From Marinimicrobium agarilyticum DSM 16975 (GTDB taxonomy: Bacteria; Pseudomonadota; Gammaproteobacteria; Pseudomonadales; Cellvibrionaceae), in NCBI RefSeq assembly GCF_000423345.1, contig NZ_AUHU01000010.1:1-64000 (forward strand): a DNA stretch of 64,000 bases, in the 5' to 3' direction. Position 1 is the stretch's first letter. Every line of letters starts with the position of its first letter. The notes beneath the pieces were generated by a model, which saw only the letters and a list, made by a program, of their open reading frames with translations, did not search any database and was not told the origin of the DNA. Position numbers and translations under genes: made by a program. Positions 8,353-17,858 of this stretch are shown here, piece by piece.

Positions 8353-8618
8353 GGTGGACTCCTGTAAATCCGTTCATGAGATGTGCCTCATCAGTACGGA
8401 ATTACGCACCAAATCGAGGGACCTTTATTCATTCCCAATTATTCTTAGTAAAATCATAGGCACACCCTAGTAAAATTGCGGCTTATAGAACGAATCATTT
8501 ATTATTTAATCTTGTATAGATCTGTCATATTACCGCTATATGCTACATTCAATAATGCTAAGATGATTGTTGAATGAACCTAATTAGTCACCTATAGATA
8601 TAACTTAAAGGCATAAAA
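8353..8618. promoter_or_regulatory. AT-rich divergent promoter region of the island
   Basis: This AT-rich gap lies between the AlpA-type gene (minus) and the unknown plus-strand gene. It holds an inverted repeat ATGAG/CTCAT (8376-8391), two copies of TAGTAAAAT (8446-8454 and 8468-8476) spaced 22 bases apart, and an inverted repeat CATTCAA/TTGAATG (8546-8552 and 8570-8576). The layout fits divergent promoters with regulator-binding sites, but no protein is assigned to them. Confidence 0.5.
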
Positions 8619-9482
8619 ATGGGAATCACTAGAGATGACGCTCCAGAGGAAGAACGCTTCATTGGGCCCATTAACCATCGGGAGTCAACTTGGCTCTGGG
8701 TAGCTTTGCTAAAGCGGCAGATGCCAATGCAAGAGGAAAGGTTTGGAACCTTGTTTAGCCGACGGGAGCACATTGGGTCGCAACTATTGACCTTACCCAA
8801 CCCGCACGCAGCGAAAGCTGAGCTGATGGGTGAGATGCGTTCTCACATTGTTCCGAGCGGAGAGCTCGATTGGATTCAAGATGATTCGAGGCTGCTAACG
8901 TGGCTGGAGTGGCGACTATCGAAGGAAAGTAGCTACAGTGGTTTTCACTTGCCAGCACAGCTCCCACTCAAGGACCGCCTCATCGCAGCAATCGATACCG
9001 CTGAGACCGGCCTCCAACTCAAGAAAGCCACAATGGCACAGCTCCGAGGTGAGTGGTCCACTCTCTTGACCGACAAAAGCTGGGAGATTTGGTGCCAAGA
9101 GAGCAAAGCAGAAAAAGCGTGGTTTGCATGGACCTGGCTAAATCGGCAGAAAATGGCTTGGGGACGCAAAGCACCAACCAGCGACAACGACGTCTTTACA
9201 TGCGTGCTGTCGGCCTTCGACTGCTCCAACTACACAACCAAGGAAAAGGCATACTTTTTGGAGAAAATAAAGAGAGGTTGGAGCCAGCATAAATACCAGG
9301 AAAAGCAAAAAAAGGAGGGCAAAAAGCAATACAATTTTAGCCTCAACCAGGACACAAACGAGAAGATTCACCGGCTGTCAGAGGAGCTGGGGATACACCG
9401 GAACCAATTGATCCAGCTACTGGTCGACGGTGAGTTCAAAGAGCGTTACTACTCCTCCAAGCACCCACCGCACAGCATCTAA
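8619..9482 (+). CDS. Unknown island protein with ribbon-helix-helix-like C-terminus
   Basis: I do not recognise the family of this 287-residue protein. The middle is rich in Trp and Lys and looks helical. The C-terminal 60 residues contain QYNFSLNQDTNEKIHRLSEE followed by LGIHRNQLIQLLV. This resembles a ribbon-helix-helix DNA-binding fold (short strand, then two helices). A preceding lysine-rich linker (KYQEKQKKEGKKQ) fits a DNA-binding appendage. It lies convergent to the integrase. It could be an island regulator or partition-type factor; that is inference. Confidence 0.55.
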   Translation: MGITRDDAPEEERFIGPINHRESTWLWVALLKRQMPMQEERFGTLFSRREHIGSQLLTLPNPHAAKAELMGEMRSHIVPSGELDWIQDDSRLLTWLEWRLSKESSYSGFHLPAQLPLKDRLIAAIDTAETGLQLKKATMAQLRGEWSTLLTDKSWEIWCQESKAEKAWFAWTWLNRQKMAWGRKAPTSDNDVFTCVLSAFDCSNYTTKEKAYFLEKIKRGWSQHKYQEKQKKEGKKQYNFSLNQDTNEKIHRLSEELGIHRNQLIQLLVDGEFKERYYSSKHPPHSI

Positions 9483-9525
9483 GGAGCGATGAATCACAGA
9501 TCGCTTCGCGATAGAACGCGAACAC

Positions 9526-10761
9526 CTAAACCCCTCTTACTCCATCAAGATAATCGGCCCACCACTGCATCATCGTGGCCCTCTCCTCCAGATACTCAGC
9601 TTGGTGTGTGTAGGCGGCGCGCACACCGTTCCGCTCCTGGTGGGAGAGCTGGCGTTCAATGGCGTCGGGCTTGAAGCCCTCCTCGTTGAGGATTGAAGAT
9701 GCCGTGGCCCGGAAACCATGAGGCACCGCCTTGCTCTTGCCTGGCGTTTTACCGTCATAGCCCATTTTGAAGATGGCCCGCCTCATCGTGTTGTCGCTCA
9801 TGCATTCGGTACGGCGCCGCTCTGAGGGGAACAGCAGCGAATATTTACCGGTTATTGGGCGTATGGCTTCTATGACGCCTATTGCCTGCCGAGACAGCGG
9901 GACAATGTGAGGGGTACCCATTTTCATGCGCTCGGCTGGAATGTGCCAGACGGCGCCCTTTAGGTCGAACTCGTCCCACCGGGCGCCTCGCAGCTCACCA
10001 GAGCGCACGAACGTGAGGACCAGCAGCTTGATGGCAAGCTTGGTGAGCAGCCGGCCACGCAGTTCGTAGGTTTCCAGCTCCTGCAGGAAGCCCGGCAGCT
10101 CTTCTCGTCCCAATGCGGGCCTGTGTGACCGTTTCCGGGATTTAAGTACACCCCCAAGGTCACCCGCCGGGTTGTTGGTCAGCAGGCCCATATGGGTGGC
10201 GTAGCGGCATACTCGCCGGATATCTTGCTGGACACGGGACGCGACATCCAGGGAGCCCCGGCCCTCAATCTTCCGTATGACCTCGATAATGTCTTGTGGC
10301 CGAATTTCGGAGATGAGCAGATGGCCGATATGGGGCACAACGTCGTTTTCCATTCGTCCCCAGATCCGATCCGCGTGGTCTTCGGTCCAGGTACCTTTTT
10401 GTTGCTCCCACCAGTCGCGAGCCAGGTTTGAAAACCGGTTGGTGTCCGTCACGACCGCCTCGGCGCGCTTGCGGCGTTTTTCCTGAGCAGGGTCACGACC
10501 ATCAAGCAGTTGACGCCGGGCCTCATCCAGCGCGCCTCTGGCGTCCTTGAGCCCAACCAACGGGTAAGTACCCATGGCCAGCGTTTTACGCTTGCTGGCA
10601 AACCGATAGTTGTACCGCCAGCATTTGGTGCCGTTAGCCTGTACCAGCAGGTAGAGGCCGTTTCCGTCGGTGAGCTTGTAGGCCTTACGGTCCGCCTTGG
10701 GTTTGGCGTTTTTGACCTTGGCGTCTGTGAGCATTTGGGCAGGCATGGCGGTATCACTCAA
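9526..10761 (-). CDS. int: P4-type tyrosine integrase
   Basis: This 411-residue protein has the DUF4102 Arm-DNA-binding N-terminus (MLTDAKVKNAKPKADRKAYK, LTDGNGLYLLV) and a C-terminal tyrosine-recombinase domain. Catalytic residues can be placed: Arg253 in FVRSGELRGARW, His348 and Arg351 in PHGFRATASS, His374 in QLSHQ and nucleophile Tyr384 in RAAYTHQAEY. It is intact and lies next to the 3' end of the tRNA-Leu gene, as P4-type integrases do when they target tRNA 3' ends. It would catalyse integration and excision of the island. Control may involve AlpA and the RDF-like protein. Confidence 0.95.
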   Translation of the reverse strand: MSDTAMPAQMLTDAKVKNAKPKADRKAYKLTDGNGLYLLVQANGTKCWRYNYRFASKRKTLAMGTYPLVGLKDARGALDEARRQLLDGRDPAQEKRRKRAEAVVTDTNRFSNLARDWWEQQKGTWTEDHADRIWGRMENDVVPHIGHLLISEIRPQDIIEVIRKIEGRGSLDVASRVQQDIRRVCRYATHMGLLTNNPAGDLGGVLKSRKRSHRPALGREELPGFLQELETYELRGRLLTKLAIKLLVLTFVRSGELRGARWDEFDLKGAVWHIPAERMKMGTPHIVPLSRQAIGVIEAIRPITGKYSLLFPSERRRTECMSDNTMRRAIFKMGYDGKTPGKSKAVPHGFRATASSILNEEGFKPDAIERQLSHQERNGVRAAYTHQAEYLEERATMMQWWADYLDGVRGV

Positions 10762-10906
10762 AATTGAACCCTGATACCGCCAACGATACCGCCAGAGGGG
10801 TCGGATGGCAATGGATTTTACCGGACGCTAACGGACTGAAAAGACACAAAAAAGCCCCGCATGGCGGGGCTTTTAGGACGATACCGGACGGTATCGGATG
10901 TTGAAA
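10762..10906. promoter_or_regulatory. Integrase upstream region with repeats and terminator
   Basis: Copies of gataccg recur here (around 10770, 10782 and 10879), and GATACC-GGAC-GGTATC (about 10880-10896) is an inverted repeat. Such repeats next to a tRNA target are compatible with integrase arm-binding sites; that is inference. A hairpin AAAAGCCCCGC/GCGGGGCTTTT at about 10850-10874 with flanking A and T runs can terminate transcription in either direction, including that of the tRNA gene. Confidence 0.5.
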
Positions 10907-10991
10907 TGGTGCCCAAGGCCGGACTTGAACCGGCACGGCTTGCGCCACTACCCCCTCAAGATAGCGTGTCTACCAATTCCACCACTTGGGC
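10907..10991 (-). tRNA. tRNA-Leu (anticodon GAG)
   Basis: The reverse strand folds into a leucine tRNA: acceptor stem GCCCAAG/CTTGGGC, D-arm with GAATTGGTAGACAC, anticodon stem-loop CTATC-TTGAGGG-GGTAG (anticodon GAG), a long variable arm, and T-arm GGTTCAAGTCC. CCA is encoded. It closely follows the pattern of E. coli tRNA-Leu(GAG). It is the likely attachment site of the island: the integrase flanks its 3' end, which faces the island. Confidence 0.95.
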
Positions 10992-11028
10992 ATAATAAGG
11001 GGTCAATCTAACTACTTGTTTAACTTGC

Positions 11029-11403
11029 TTAGTTTGAAGATTCCGGTACTTCGGGCACTTCGTCCGCCGGGGCGGTTGAGCTGCCCTCTACCTGAGGAAC
11101 TTCTGATTCTTCCGCGGCGGGGGCACCCTGCTCTACCGCTGACGGGATGTCGGCGTCGCCTGCGACACCGGCTTTGTTTTTGGCGATGATGGCCAAGCCA
11201 AAGCTGGTGGCGAAGAACACGACGGCGAAGATCGCCGTCATGCGGGTGAAGAAGCTGCCGCCGCCCTGGCTACCGAATACGGTTTGCGAGGCGCCTGCAC
11301 CGAAGGAAGCACCGGCGACCGCGCCCTTGCCCTGCTGAAGCAGAATCAGAGCGATGATGGCCAGGGCTGCCAATACGTGTACCGCGAGAACGAGGTTTTC
11401 CAT
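11029..11403 (-). CDS. secG: Preprotein translocase subunit SecG
   Basis: SecG is the small membrane partner of SecYEG. The protein has two hydrophobic segments (LVLAVHVLAALAIIALILLQ and a second around residues 55-75) with the conserved GAVAGASFG and GSQGGGSFF motifs between them. The C-terminal tail is acidic and alanine-rich. I chose the ATG at 11403 (MENLVLAVHVL) rather than an upstream in-frame start because it matches family N-termini. It lies immediately downstream of tpiA and beside tRNA-Leu, the standard gammaproteobacterial arrangement. Confidence 0.95.
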   Translation of the reverse strand: MENLVLAVHVLAALAIIALILLQQGKGAVAGASFGAGASQTVFGSQGGGSFFTRMTAIFAVVFFATSFGLAIIAKNKAGVAGDADIPSAVEQGAPAAEESEVPQVEGSSTAPADEVPEVPESSN

Positions 11404-11459
11404 GGTATTTCTCTTCTCTCTAAGCAATAACGCTCCGGGAGCGTTTCAAAGCCACCGCA

Positions 11460-12227
11460 TCAAGCGGCGGCTTTGCAAATGGCGACAAAGTCGTCGGCGT
11501 TTAATGAAGCGCCGCCGAGTAAGGCTCCGTCAATATCCGGCAGTGCGAACAGTTGTTCGGCATTACCCGGCTTGACGCTGCCTCCGTACAGTATCTGCGT
11601 TTGTGGCCCCAACTTGCCCAGTTCGGCGCGAATGAAGCGATGCACTTCTTCCGCCTGCTCCGGGCTGGCCACTTTTCCGGTTCCTACGGCCCATACTGGC
11701 TCATAGGCCACCACGGCGTGCTCGAAGGCCTCAAGGCCGACTCGCTCCACCACGACCCTCAACTGGCGGCCGATGGTTTCCAGTGCCTGGCCGGCGTCCC
11801 GCTCTTGCTCGGACTCTCCCACACAAAGGATGGGTGTCAGCCCGACCTGAAGCGCGGCGTGAAACTTATCCGCCACCTGGGCGTCGGTTTCCACCTGCAT
11901 CCGGCGCCGTTCATTGTGACCGACGATCACATAACGGCAGCCTACATCCACCAGCATCTCCCCAGAAACCTCTCCGGTGAAGGCGCCCGCGTCGTGTTCG
12001 TTGACGGTTTGGGCTCCCAGCTCAACCACGCTGTCTTTCAGCGCTTGAGCCGCTTGGCTGAGGTAGACAAACGGAGGACACACGGCGGTATCCACATTGC
12101 CCTTACCTTCACCAGCGACAGGCCACTGGGTGGTGATGCCTTTCAGCAACGCGGCATTATCGGCCAGGTTACCGTTCATTTTCCAGTTGCCGACGACCAA
12201 GCGGCGGCGTATTGTTCTCTCGTTCAA
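11460..12227 (-). CDS. tpiA: Triosephosphate isomerase
   Basis: The enzyme interconverts dihydroxyacetone phosphate and glyceraldehyde 3-phosphate. Lys16 in VVGNWKMNG, His104 in VIVGHNERR and the Glu of VVAYEPVWAVGTG are the catalytic residues. The likely start is the TTG at 12227, because AGGGGG lies about 5 bases before it and this gives a 255-residue protein of normal length; no better ATG exists. One oddity is GHNERR where nearly all TPIs have GHSERR (Asn105 for Ser). It lies between glmM and secG. Confidence 0.95.
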   Translation of the reverse strand: MNERTIRRRLVVGNWKMNGNLADNAALLKGITTQWPVAGEGKGNVDTAVCPPFVYLSQAAQALKDSVVELGAQTVNEHDAGAFTGEVSGEMLVDVGCRYVIVGHNERRRMQVETDAQVADKFHAALQVGLTPILCVGESEQERDAGQALETIGRQLRVVVERVGLEAFEHAVVAYEPVWAVGTGKVASPEQAEEVHRFIRAELGKLGPQTQILYGGSVKPGNAEQLFALPDIDGALLGGASLNADDFVAICKAAA

Positions 12228-12388
12228 GGGGTCCCCCTTAAAGCGGGCGCCAATGTTAGCGAAGTTGGGGGGAACATACAATCCCAAATCGCCCCCGGGC
12301 CCCGCTTTTCTCTCAGTTGGTTGATTTTGGTTTCTCGATCTCTCTGGGCACGCTGTGCCCTTGCTTTCTTGTTTTCAGTGTAGCGCTT

Positions 12389-13726
12389 CTAGTTGAGTGC
12401 TTTTTCCACTGTGGCGGCCAGTTCCTGGCACAGTTCCTTGACCTTGGCTTTGTCCTCTCCCTCTACCATTACCCGAACCACGGGCTCCGTGCCGGACGGG
12501 CGCAACAGCACCCGACCGCTGCCCGCCAGCTGCGCCTCGACGTCGGCAATCGCCGCCTGGATGGCGGCGTCCTGGTCGAGGTCGATCTGGCGGGACCGGC
12601 GCACATTGATCATGGTTTGCGGCATTTTGTGCATGCCTTTTTTGATGTTATGCAGTGAGTCGCCCATGGTAGTGAGCGCTAACAATACTTGCAGGGCAGA
12701 AATAATGCCGTCTCCGGTGGTGGTGACGTTGCTGCAGACAATATGGCCTGAGGATTCCCCGCCGAGGGTCCAGCCCTTTTCGCGCATCATTTCAATCACG
12801 TAGCGGTCGCCGACTTTGGCGCGACCAAAGGGAACACCGATTTCCTTCAGCGCCAGCTCCATGCCGAAGTTGCTCATCAGGGTGCCGGCCACACCATCGC
12901 AGCCACCGCTGTAGCGCTGCTGGTAATCGGCAATGATGTAGAGCAACTCGTCACCGTCCACAATCTCTCCGCGATGGTCCACGAACATGACCCGATCGCC
13001 GTCGCCGTCAAAAGCGATGCCCAGGTCCGCGCCCAGTTCCATCACTTTCTCTTTCACCATGTCGGTCTTGGTGGAGCCACAACCGCGATTGATATTGGTG
13101 CCATTGGGGTCGGTCGCGACCGGAATCACCTTGGCGCCGAGTTCGCTGAACACGCTGGGAGCGATGTGGTAGGTCGCGCCGTTGGCGCAATCCACCACCA
13201 CCTGAAGCCCCTGGAGACTGAAGCCCCAGGGCATGGTGCCTTTACAGAATTCGATGTACCGGCCGGAGGCATCTTCAATCCGACGGGCCTTGCCCAGGCG
13301 TTCGGCGGTGGTCATGGGCTGCTGGAGCTGCTCTTCGATGGCGAGCTCCACATCGTCCGGCAGCTTGGTGCCATTACCACTGAAGAACTTGATGCCGTTA
13401 TCGCCGTAGGCGTTGTGAGAGGCACTGATCACGATGCCGGCCTGGGCCTGGAAGGTTCGGGTCAGGTAGGCGATGCCGGGAGTGGGCATGGGGCCCAGAA
13501 GGCCCACATCGACACCGGCATTGATCAGCCCGGCCTGCAGGGCCGACTCGAACATGTAGCCGGAAATCCGGGTATCTTTGCCAATCAGGATCATGTTGGG
13601 GCCGGAGAAGCGGTCCACCAGTACCCGACCGGCGGCCCAACCCAGCTTCAGCATGAAGTCGGGGGTGATGGGCGGTTCGCCCACTTCACCGCGGATACCG
13701 TCGGTTCCGAAATATTGTCGCGCCAT
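12389..13726 (-). CDS. glmM: Phosphoglucosamine mutase
   Basis: GlmM converts glucosamine-6-phosphate to glucosamine-1-phosphate for peptidoglycan and lipopolysaccharide. The 445-residue protein starts [13 protein letters not shown], has the phosphoserine loop [12 protein letters not shown] with active Ser103, the metal-binding loop AFDGDGDR and the sugar-binding GGESSGH, and ends in the phosphate-binding RPSGTEP. All are intact. It sits downstream of folP and upstream of tpiA in the conserved cluster. Confidence 0.97.
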   Translation of the reverse strand: MARQYFGTDGIRGEVGEPPITPDFMLKLGWAAGRVLVDRFSGPNMILIGKDTRISGYMFESALQAGLINAGVDVGLLGPMPTPGIAYLTRTFQAQAGIVISASHNAYGDNGIKFFSGNGTKLPDDVELAIEEQLQQPMTTAERLGKARRIEDASGRYIEFCKGTMPWGFSLQGLQVVVDCANGATYHIAPSVFSELGAKVIPVATDPNGTNINRGCGSTKTDMVKEKVMELGADLGIAFDGDGDRVMFVDHRGEIVDGDELLYIIADYQQRYSGGCDGVAGTLMSNFGMELALKEIGVPFGRAKVGDRYVIEMMREKGWTLGGESSGHIVCSNVTTTGDGIISALQVLLALTTMGDSLHNIKKGMHKMPQTMINVRRSRQIDLDQDAAIQAAIADVEAQLAGSGRVLLRPSGTEPVVRVMVEGEDKAKVKELCQELAATVEKALN

Positions 13727-13764
13727 AAGGATCCTTGCTCCCCTAGAATTTTTGCTTGTTAATC

Positions 13765-14601
13765 TTACACACCCGCCAGGGCCGCCTGAACGCTCAGGAC
13801 ATCGCGCGTAGCTGCGACATCGTGAACCCGAATGACCGACGCGCCGCGATGAACCGCGGCCAGCGCCAACGCCAGGCTGCCGGGAAGGCGCTCATCAACG
13901 TCCCGCCCCAACAATTTGCCCAGCATGGACTTTCGGGACAACCCCACAAGGACCGGAAAGCCCATGGCCCCGAACTCCTCCAACCGGCGCAAGAGCGACA
14001 GGTTGTGATCCAATGTTTTGCCGAACCCGAACCCCGGGTCCAGCAGGATACGGTCCGCGGTGATGCCTGCGGCCAGGCACGCGTCAACCCGCGCGGCGAG
14101 GAAGGACTTCACATCGTCCACCGGATCCTCATAGCGCGGGTGGGCCTGCATGGTTTCCGGTGTGCCCTGCATATGCATCAGGCAGGCCGGCAACCCCGTA
14201 GCGGCCACGGCCTCCAGGGCGCCCTCTCGCTGGAGCGCCCTAACGTCATTGATCAAACCGGCACCGGCCCGGGCGGTTTCGCGAATGACCGCGGGACTGC
14301 TGGTATCCACGGACACCAGCGCGCCAAGCTCGTTCACCAGGGCCTCAACCACCGGGACGACTCGATCGAGCTCTTCCGCCTCGCTCACCGGTGTTGAACC
14401 CGGACGGGTCGACTCGCCGCCGACATCAATGATATCAGCACCCTCGGCCAGCATTATTCGGGCCCGCTCCAGCGCCAGGTCCAAGGCCAAGCGACCGTCA
14501 CGGTAGTAGCTGCCGCCGTCGGAAAACGAGTCGGGCGTGGTATTCAGAATGCCCATGATCCGGGGCTGAGACAGGTCCAGTGTATGGCGGCCAAAACGCA
14601 T
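13765..14601 (-). CDS. folP: Dihydropteroate synthase
   Basis: FolP joins para-aminobenzoate to the pterin diphosphate in folate synthesis and is the sulfonamide target. The signatures [16 protein letters not shown] and [15 protein letters not shown] are present, as is the later [10 protein letters not shown]. An in-frame TTG at 14619 would add six residues. I chose the ATG at 14601 ([12 protein letters not shown]) because it matches the usual start before the first strand. It follows ftsH and precedes glmM, the usual order. Confidence 0.95.
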   Translation of the reverse strand: MRFGRHTLDLSQPRIMGILNTTPDSFSDGGSYYRDGRLALDLALERARIMLAEGADIIDVGGESTRPGSTPVSEAEELDRVVPVVEALVNELGALVSVDTSSPAVIRETARAGAGLINDVRALQREGALEAVAATGLPACLMHMQGTPETMQAHPRYEDPVDDVKSFLAARVDACLAAGITADRILLDPGFGFGKTLDHNLSLLRRLEEFGAMGFPVLVGLSRKSMLGKLLGRDVDERLPGSLALALAAVHRGASVIRVHDVAATRDVLSVQAALAGV

Positions 14602-14730
14602 GGGCTGAGGTGTCGGCAAAACTATGGTTCCAAACTATTGGCTGGCAGTAAGGGGCGCAAAAACAAATCCCCGGCCAGCGCCCTCAATGACTCATCAAGG
14701 ACACGTTGACCGGGGATTATAACAGACGAC

Positions 14731-16686
14731 TTAGTGATCTTCGGCAGGGCCACCGATCGGACCGGACTTTTTGTCGTCGGCGCCTTTATCAGATGACTTG
14801 CCGTCGGCGGATTTGCCGCCACCGCTCTCGCCGCCTTTGCCTTGAAGATGGCTATTGAAGTCATCGTCATGCCAGTCGCGCGGGGGGCGCACTTTGCGGC
14901 GGTTCATCAAGTCATCCACCTGCTCGGAGTCGATGGTCTCGTACTCCATCAGCGCGTCTTTCATGGCTTCCAGAATATCGCGATTTTCGCGCAGGATCTG
15001 CTCGGCCCGCTTGTAACATTCGTCAATGATGCGGCGCACTTCCTGGTCAATCATCTTCGAGGTTTCGCCCGAGTAATTGACCGAACCGGTGCCGGGCATC
15101 ACGCCTTCGTCTTCACCGTAGTGCAACGGCCCCAGTCGTTCGGACAGCCCCCACTTGGTGACCATGTTGCGCGCCAGCTCGGTGGCCCGCTCGATGTCGT
15201 TGGAGGCACCGGTCGTAATCCCTTCCGCACCGAGGGTCATATCCTCCGCGATACGACCGCCGAACAGCGTGCAGATGCTGGATTCGATCGAACGTCGGCT
15301 CATGCTGTACTTGTCGCCTTCGGGCAGAAACTGGGTGACACCCAATGCCCGCCCCCGGGGGATGATGGTCACTTTGTGGATGGGATCGTGCTCGGGCACG
15401 ATCTTGCCCACAATGGCGTGGCCAGCCTCGTGGTAAGCGGTGTTTCTCTTTTCCTGCTCGCTCATGACCATGGAACGGCGCTCGGCGCCCATCATGATTT
15501 TGTCACGGGCTTTTTCGAACTCCTCCATGCTGACCAGACGCTTGTTGCCGCGGGCGGCGAACAGCGCAGCTTCATTGACCAGATTGGACAGGTCTGCCCC
15601 GGAGAAACCGGGCGTGCCGCGAGCGATCACGTTGGCTTCAACGCTCTCATCGATCGGCACCTTGCGCATATGAACTTTCAGGATCTGTTCGCGCCCGCGA
15701 ATGTCGGGCAGTCCGACCACGACCTGACGGTCAAAGCGGCCGGGGCGCAGCAATGCCTTATCCAACACGTCCGGGCGGTTGGTGGCGGCGATGACAATGA
15801 CGCCTTCGTTGCCCTCGAAACCATCCATTTCCACCAGCAACTGGTTGAGCGTCTGTTCACGTTCGTCGTGACCACCGCCGTGGCCACCGCCACGATGGCG
15901 ACCCACTGCGTCGATTTCATCGATGAAGATGATGCAGGGCGCCTGCTTTTTCGCCTGATCGAACATGTCGCGCACGCGCGAGGCGCCCACGCCGACGAAC
16001 ATTTCCACGAAGTCGGAGCCGGAAATCGAGAAGAAGGGGACCTTGGCCTCACCTGCGATCGCCTTGGCGAGCAGGGTTTTACCGGTACCCGGAGGGCCCG
16101 CCATCAGCACGCCGCGCGGAATCTGGCCGCCGAGACGCTGGAATTTGGTCGGGTCTTTCAGGTACTCCACCAGTTCCTGTACCTCTTCCTTGGCTTCGTC
16201 CACGCCGGCCACATCGGAAAAGGTGGTTTTGACCTGGTCTTCCCCCAGGAGCTTGGCTTTACTCTTGCCGAAGCTCATCGGGCCGCTCTTACCCCCCATG
16301 CCACCTTGCATCTGGCGCATGAAAAACAGGAAGACCGCAATAATGATCAGGATCGGGAAGCTCGCCACCAACAGCTGATGCCAGAGGCTTGGGCGCTCTG
16401 GCTCCTTGTTGAAGACCGTCACATTGTTGTTCAGCAGATCGTTCATCAACTGCTGGTCACCAATCTGCGGCAGGGTGGTCTTGAAATCAGTGCCGTCCGA
16501 GTAGGTACCCCGGGCAGTCAACCCCTGAAGCGTAACCTCACGCACACGGTCATTCTGCACGGCCTGAACGAAATCCGAGTAGCTGAGGGACTCGCTCGTG
16601 GTCGGCTGATTGAACCCCTGGAACACCGTAAAGAGGACGGCGGCGATAATCAGCCAGAGGATGAGATTCTTGGTCATGTCGTTCAA
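14731..16686 (-). CDS. ftsH: ATP-dependent zinc metalloprotease FtsH
   Basis: FtsH is a membrane-anchored AAA+ protease for heat-shock sigma factor, LpxC and damaged membrane proteins. The 651-residue protein has two N-terminal membrane segments, Walker [14 protein letters not shown], Walker [12 protein letters not shown], the second region of homology, and the zinc site HEAGH. Its tail is Gly/Ser/Lys-rich. The start may be the TTG at 16686 (GAGGG at 7 bases) or the ATG at 16677 (MTKNLILW, like E. coli). It is downstream of rlmE, as is usual. Confidence 0.97.
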   Translation of the reverse strand: MNDMTKNLILWLIIAAVLFTVFQGFNQPTTSESLSYSDFVQAVQNDRVREVTLQGLTARGTYSDGTDFKTTLPQIGDQQLMNDLLNNNVTVFNKEPERPSLWHQLLVASFPILIIIAVFLFFMRQMQGGMGGKSGPMSFGKSKAKLLGEDQVKTTFSDVAGVDEAKEEVQELVEYLKDPTKFQRLGGQIPRGVLMAGPPGTGKTLLAKAIAGEAKVPFFSISGSDFVEMFVGVGASRVRDMFDQAKKQAPCIIFIDEIDAVGRHRGGGHGGGHDEREQTLNQLLVEMDGFEGNEGVIVIAATNRPDVLDKALLRPGRFDRQVVVGLPDIRGREQILKVHMRKVPIDESVEANVIARGTPGFSGADLSNLVNEAALFAARGNKRLVSMEEFEKARDKIMMGAERRSMVMSEQEKRNTAYHEAGHAIVGKIVPEHDPIHKVTIIPRGRALGVTQFLPEGDKYSMSRRSIESSICTLFGGRIAEDMTLGAEGITTGASNDIERATELARNMVTKWGLSERLGPLHYGEDEGVMPGTGSVNYSGETSKMIDQEVRRIIDECYKRAEQILRENRDILEAMKDALMEYETIDSEQVDDLMNRRKVRPPRDWHDDDFNSHLQGKGGESGGGKSADGKSSDKGADDKKSGPIGGPAEDH

Positions 16687-16778
16687 GGAGGTACCCTCGT
16701 TTTTTTACAGCAAGTCGGTGACAGTATAGTGCCCAAAGGCGCCCGCATACCAATAAACGCACCCTATCAGGCAATAGA

Positions 16779-17399
16779 TCAGCCTTTATAGCCCCGCGCG
16801 ACCAAGTAAACTTCCCGGGAACGGGCGCGAGAGGCATCGGGCTTGCGCACTGCCACCTTGGCAAAGGCGTTGCGTGTATCCTGCAGGAGGGGGTCAAACC
16901 CCTCGCCATGGAAGACTTTGGCAACAAAATGCCCCCCAGGTTTCAACACCTGGCGGGCCATATCCAGGGCCAGCTCCACCAGATACATGGCGGCAGGCTG
17001 GTCCACAGCGTTCATACCACTCATGTTGGGGGCCATATCGGAGATTACAAGGTCGGCTTTGCTCTCCCCCAACCCAGCCAGAAGCTGCTCCAGCACGGCT
17101 TCTTCGGTAAAATCACCCTGGATGAACGTCACTCCGGCAACGGCATCCATGGGGAGTATGTCCGAGGCCAGTACTTTGCCATGGTCCCCGACCCGTTCCG
17201 CCGCCACCTGGGACCAGCCGCCGGGCGCCGAACCCAGGTCCACCACGGTCATTCCCGGCTTGAAGAGCTTGTCTTTTTTGTCCAGCTCCACCAGCTTGTA
17301 GCTGGCACGGGAGCGGTAGCCGTCCTTCTGGGATTGCTTGACGTAGGGGTCTTTGAAGTGCTCGTCCAACCAGCGGTTGCTGCTTTTCGATCTGGCCAT
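16779..17399 (-). CDS. rlmE: 23S rRNA 2'-O-methyltransferase
   Basis: RlmE (RrmJ/FtsJ) methylates U2552 of 23S rRNA using S-adenosylmethionine. The 206-residue protein has the SAM-binding [12 protein letters not shown] and the K-D-K-E tetrad: [24 protein letters not shown] and [10 protein letters not shown] are visible. It ends in the usual short YKG tail. It is transcribed with ftsH and diverges from yhbY at 17467, with about 67 bases for both promoters. Confidence 0.96.
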   Translation of the reverse strand: MARSKSSNRWLDEHFKDPYVKQSQKDGYRSRASYKLVELDKKDKLFKPGMTVVDLGSAPGGWSQVAAERVGDHGKVLASDILPMDAVAGVTFIQGDFTEEAVLEQLLAGLGESKADLVISDMAPNMSGMNAVDQPAAMYLVELALDMARQVLKPGGHFVAKVFHGEGFDPLLQDTRNAFAKVAVRKPDASRARSREVYLVARGYKG

Positions 17400-17466
17400 G
17401 ATGGTTCCGGCGGAGATGGGTTACAATGACGGGCTTTTTCCACCCGAACGATTTGAAGGTATTGTC

Positions 17467-17769
17467 ATGCCGCTGAGCGCCGACCGCAAGAAACAGTTCC
17501 GAGCCCTGGGACACAACCTCAAACCCATTGTCACTCTGGGCGACAATGGCTTGAGCGACGGGGTACGCGCCGAGCTTAACCGCGCCCTGGATGACCACGA
17601 GTTGATCAAGGTCAAGATCGCGGTGGCCGAGCGCGACGACCGCAAAACCCTGCTCGATGAACTGGCGGCCCTGCCCGGGGTGGAGCTGGTGCAGCAGGTG
17701 GGCAAGGTCGCGCTGCTGTATCGGGCGAATCCGAAGCCCAATCCGAAGTTGTCGAATTTGTTGCGGTAG
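17467..17769 (+). CDS. yhbY: YhbY-family RNA-binding protein (CRM domain)
   Basis: This 100-residue protein starts MPLSADRKKQFRALGHNLKP and contains the CRM/YhbY features GDNGLSDGVRAELNRALDDH, ELIKVKI and the C-terminal VQQVGKVALLYR. YhbY binds pre-50S ribosomal subunits. The ATG at 17467 is chosen because it matches the family start; an upstream in-frame extension overlaps rlmE. It is divergent from rlmE and convergent to greA. Confidence 0.92.
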   Translation: MPLSADRKKQFRALGHNLKPIVTLGDNGLSDGVRAELNRALDDHELIKVKIAVAERDDRKTLLDELAALPGVELVQQVGKVALLYRANPKPNPKLSNLLR

Positions 17770-17796
17770 AGCGGAACGGGTTCATTGGGCCGGGAT

Positions 17797-17830
17797 GGTA
17801 GGTGGCGCGCGCTCCGCGCGCTTACCTACC
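17797..17830. repeat. GC-rich inverted repeat (REP/terminator-like)
   Basis: GGTAGGT near 17797 pairs with ACCTACC ending at 17830, and GCGCGC arms pair inside, giving a long hairpin between two convergent genes, yhbY and greA. There is no clear T-run. It may act as a bidirectional terminator or be an intergenic repeat copy. Confidence 0.55.
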
Positions 17831-17858
17831 CTACGCCTACGCGACGCTTTCGCACTTC

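Noticed and set aside
14842-16791. 649-residue open frame on the plus strand opposite ftsH
   Set aside because: It is the antisense shadow of the clear ftsH gene, with no ribosome-binding site or domain.
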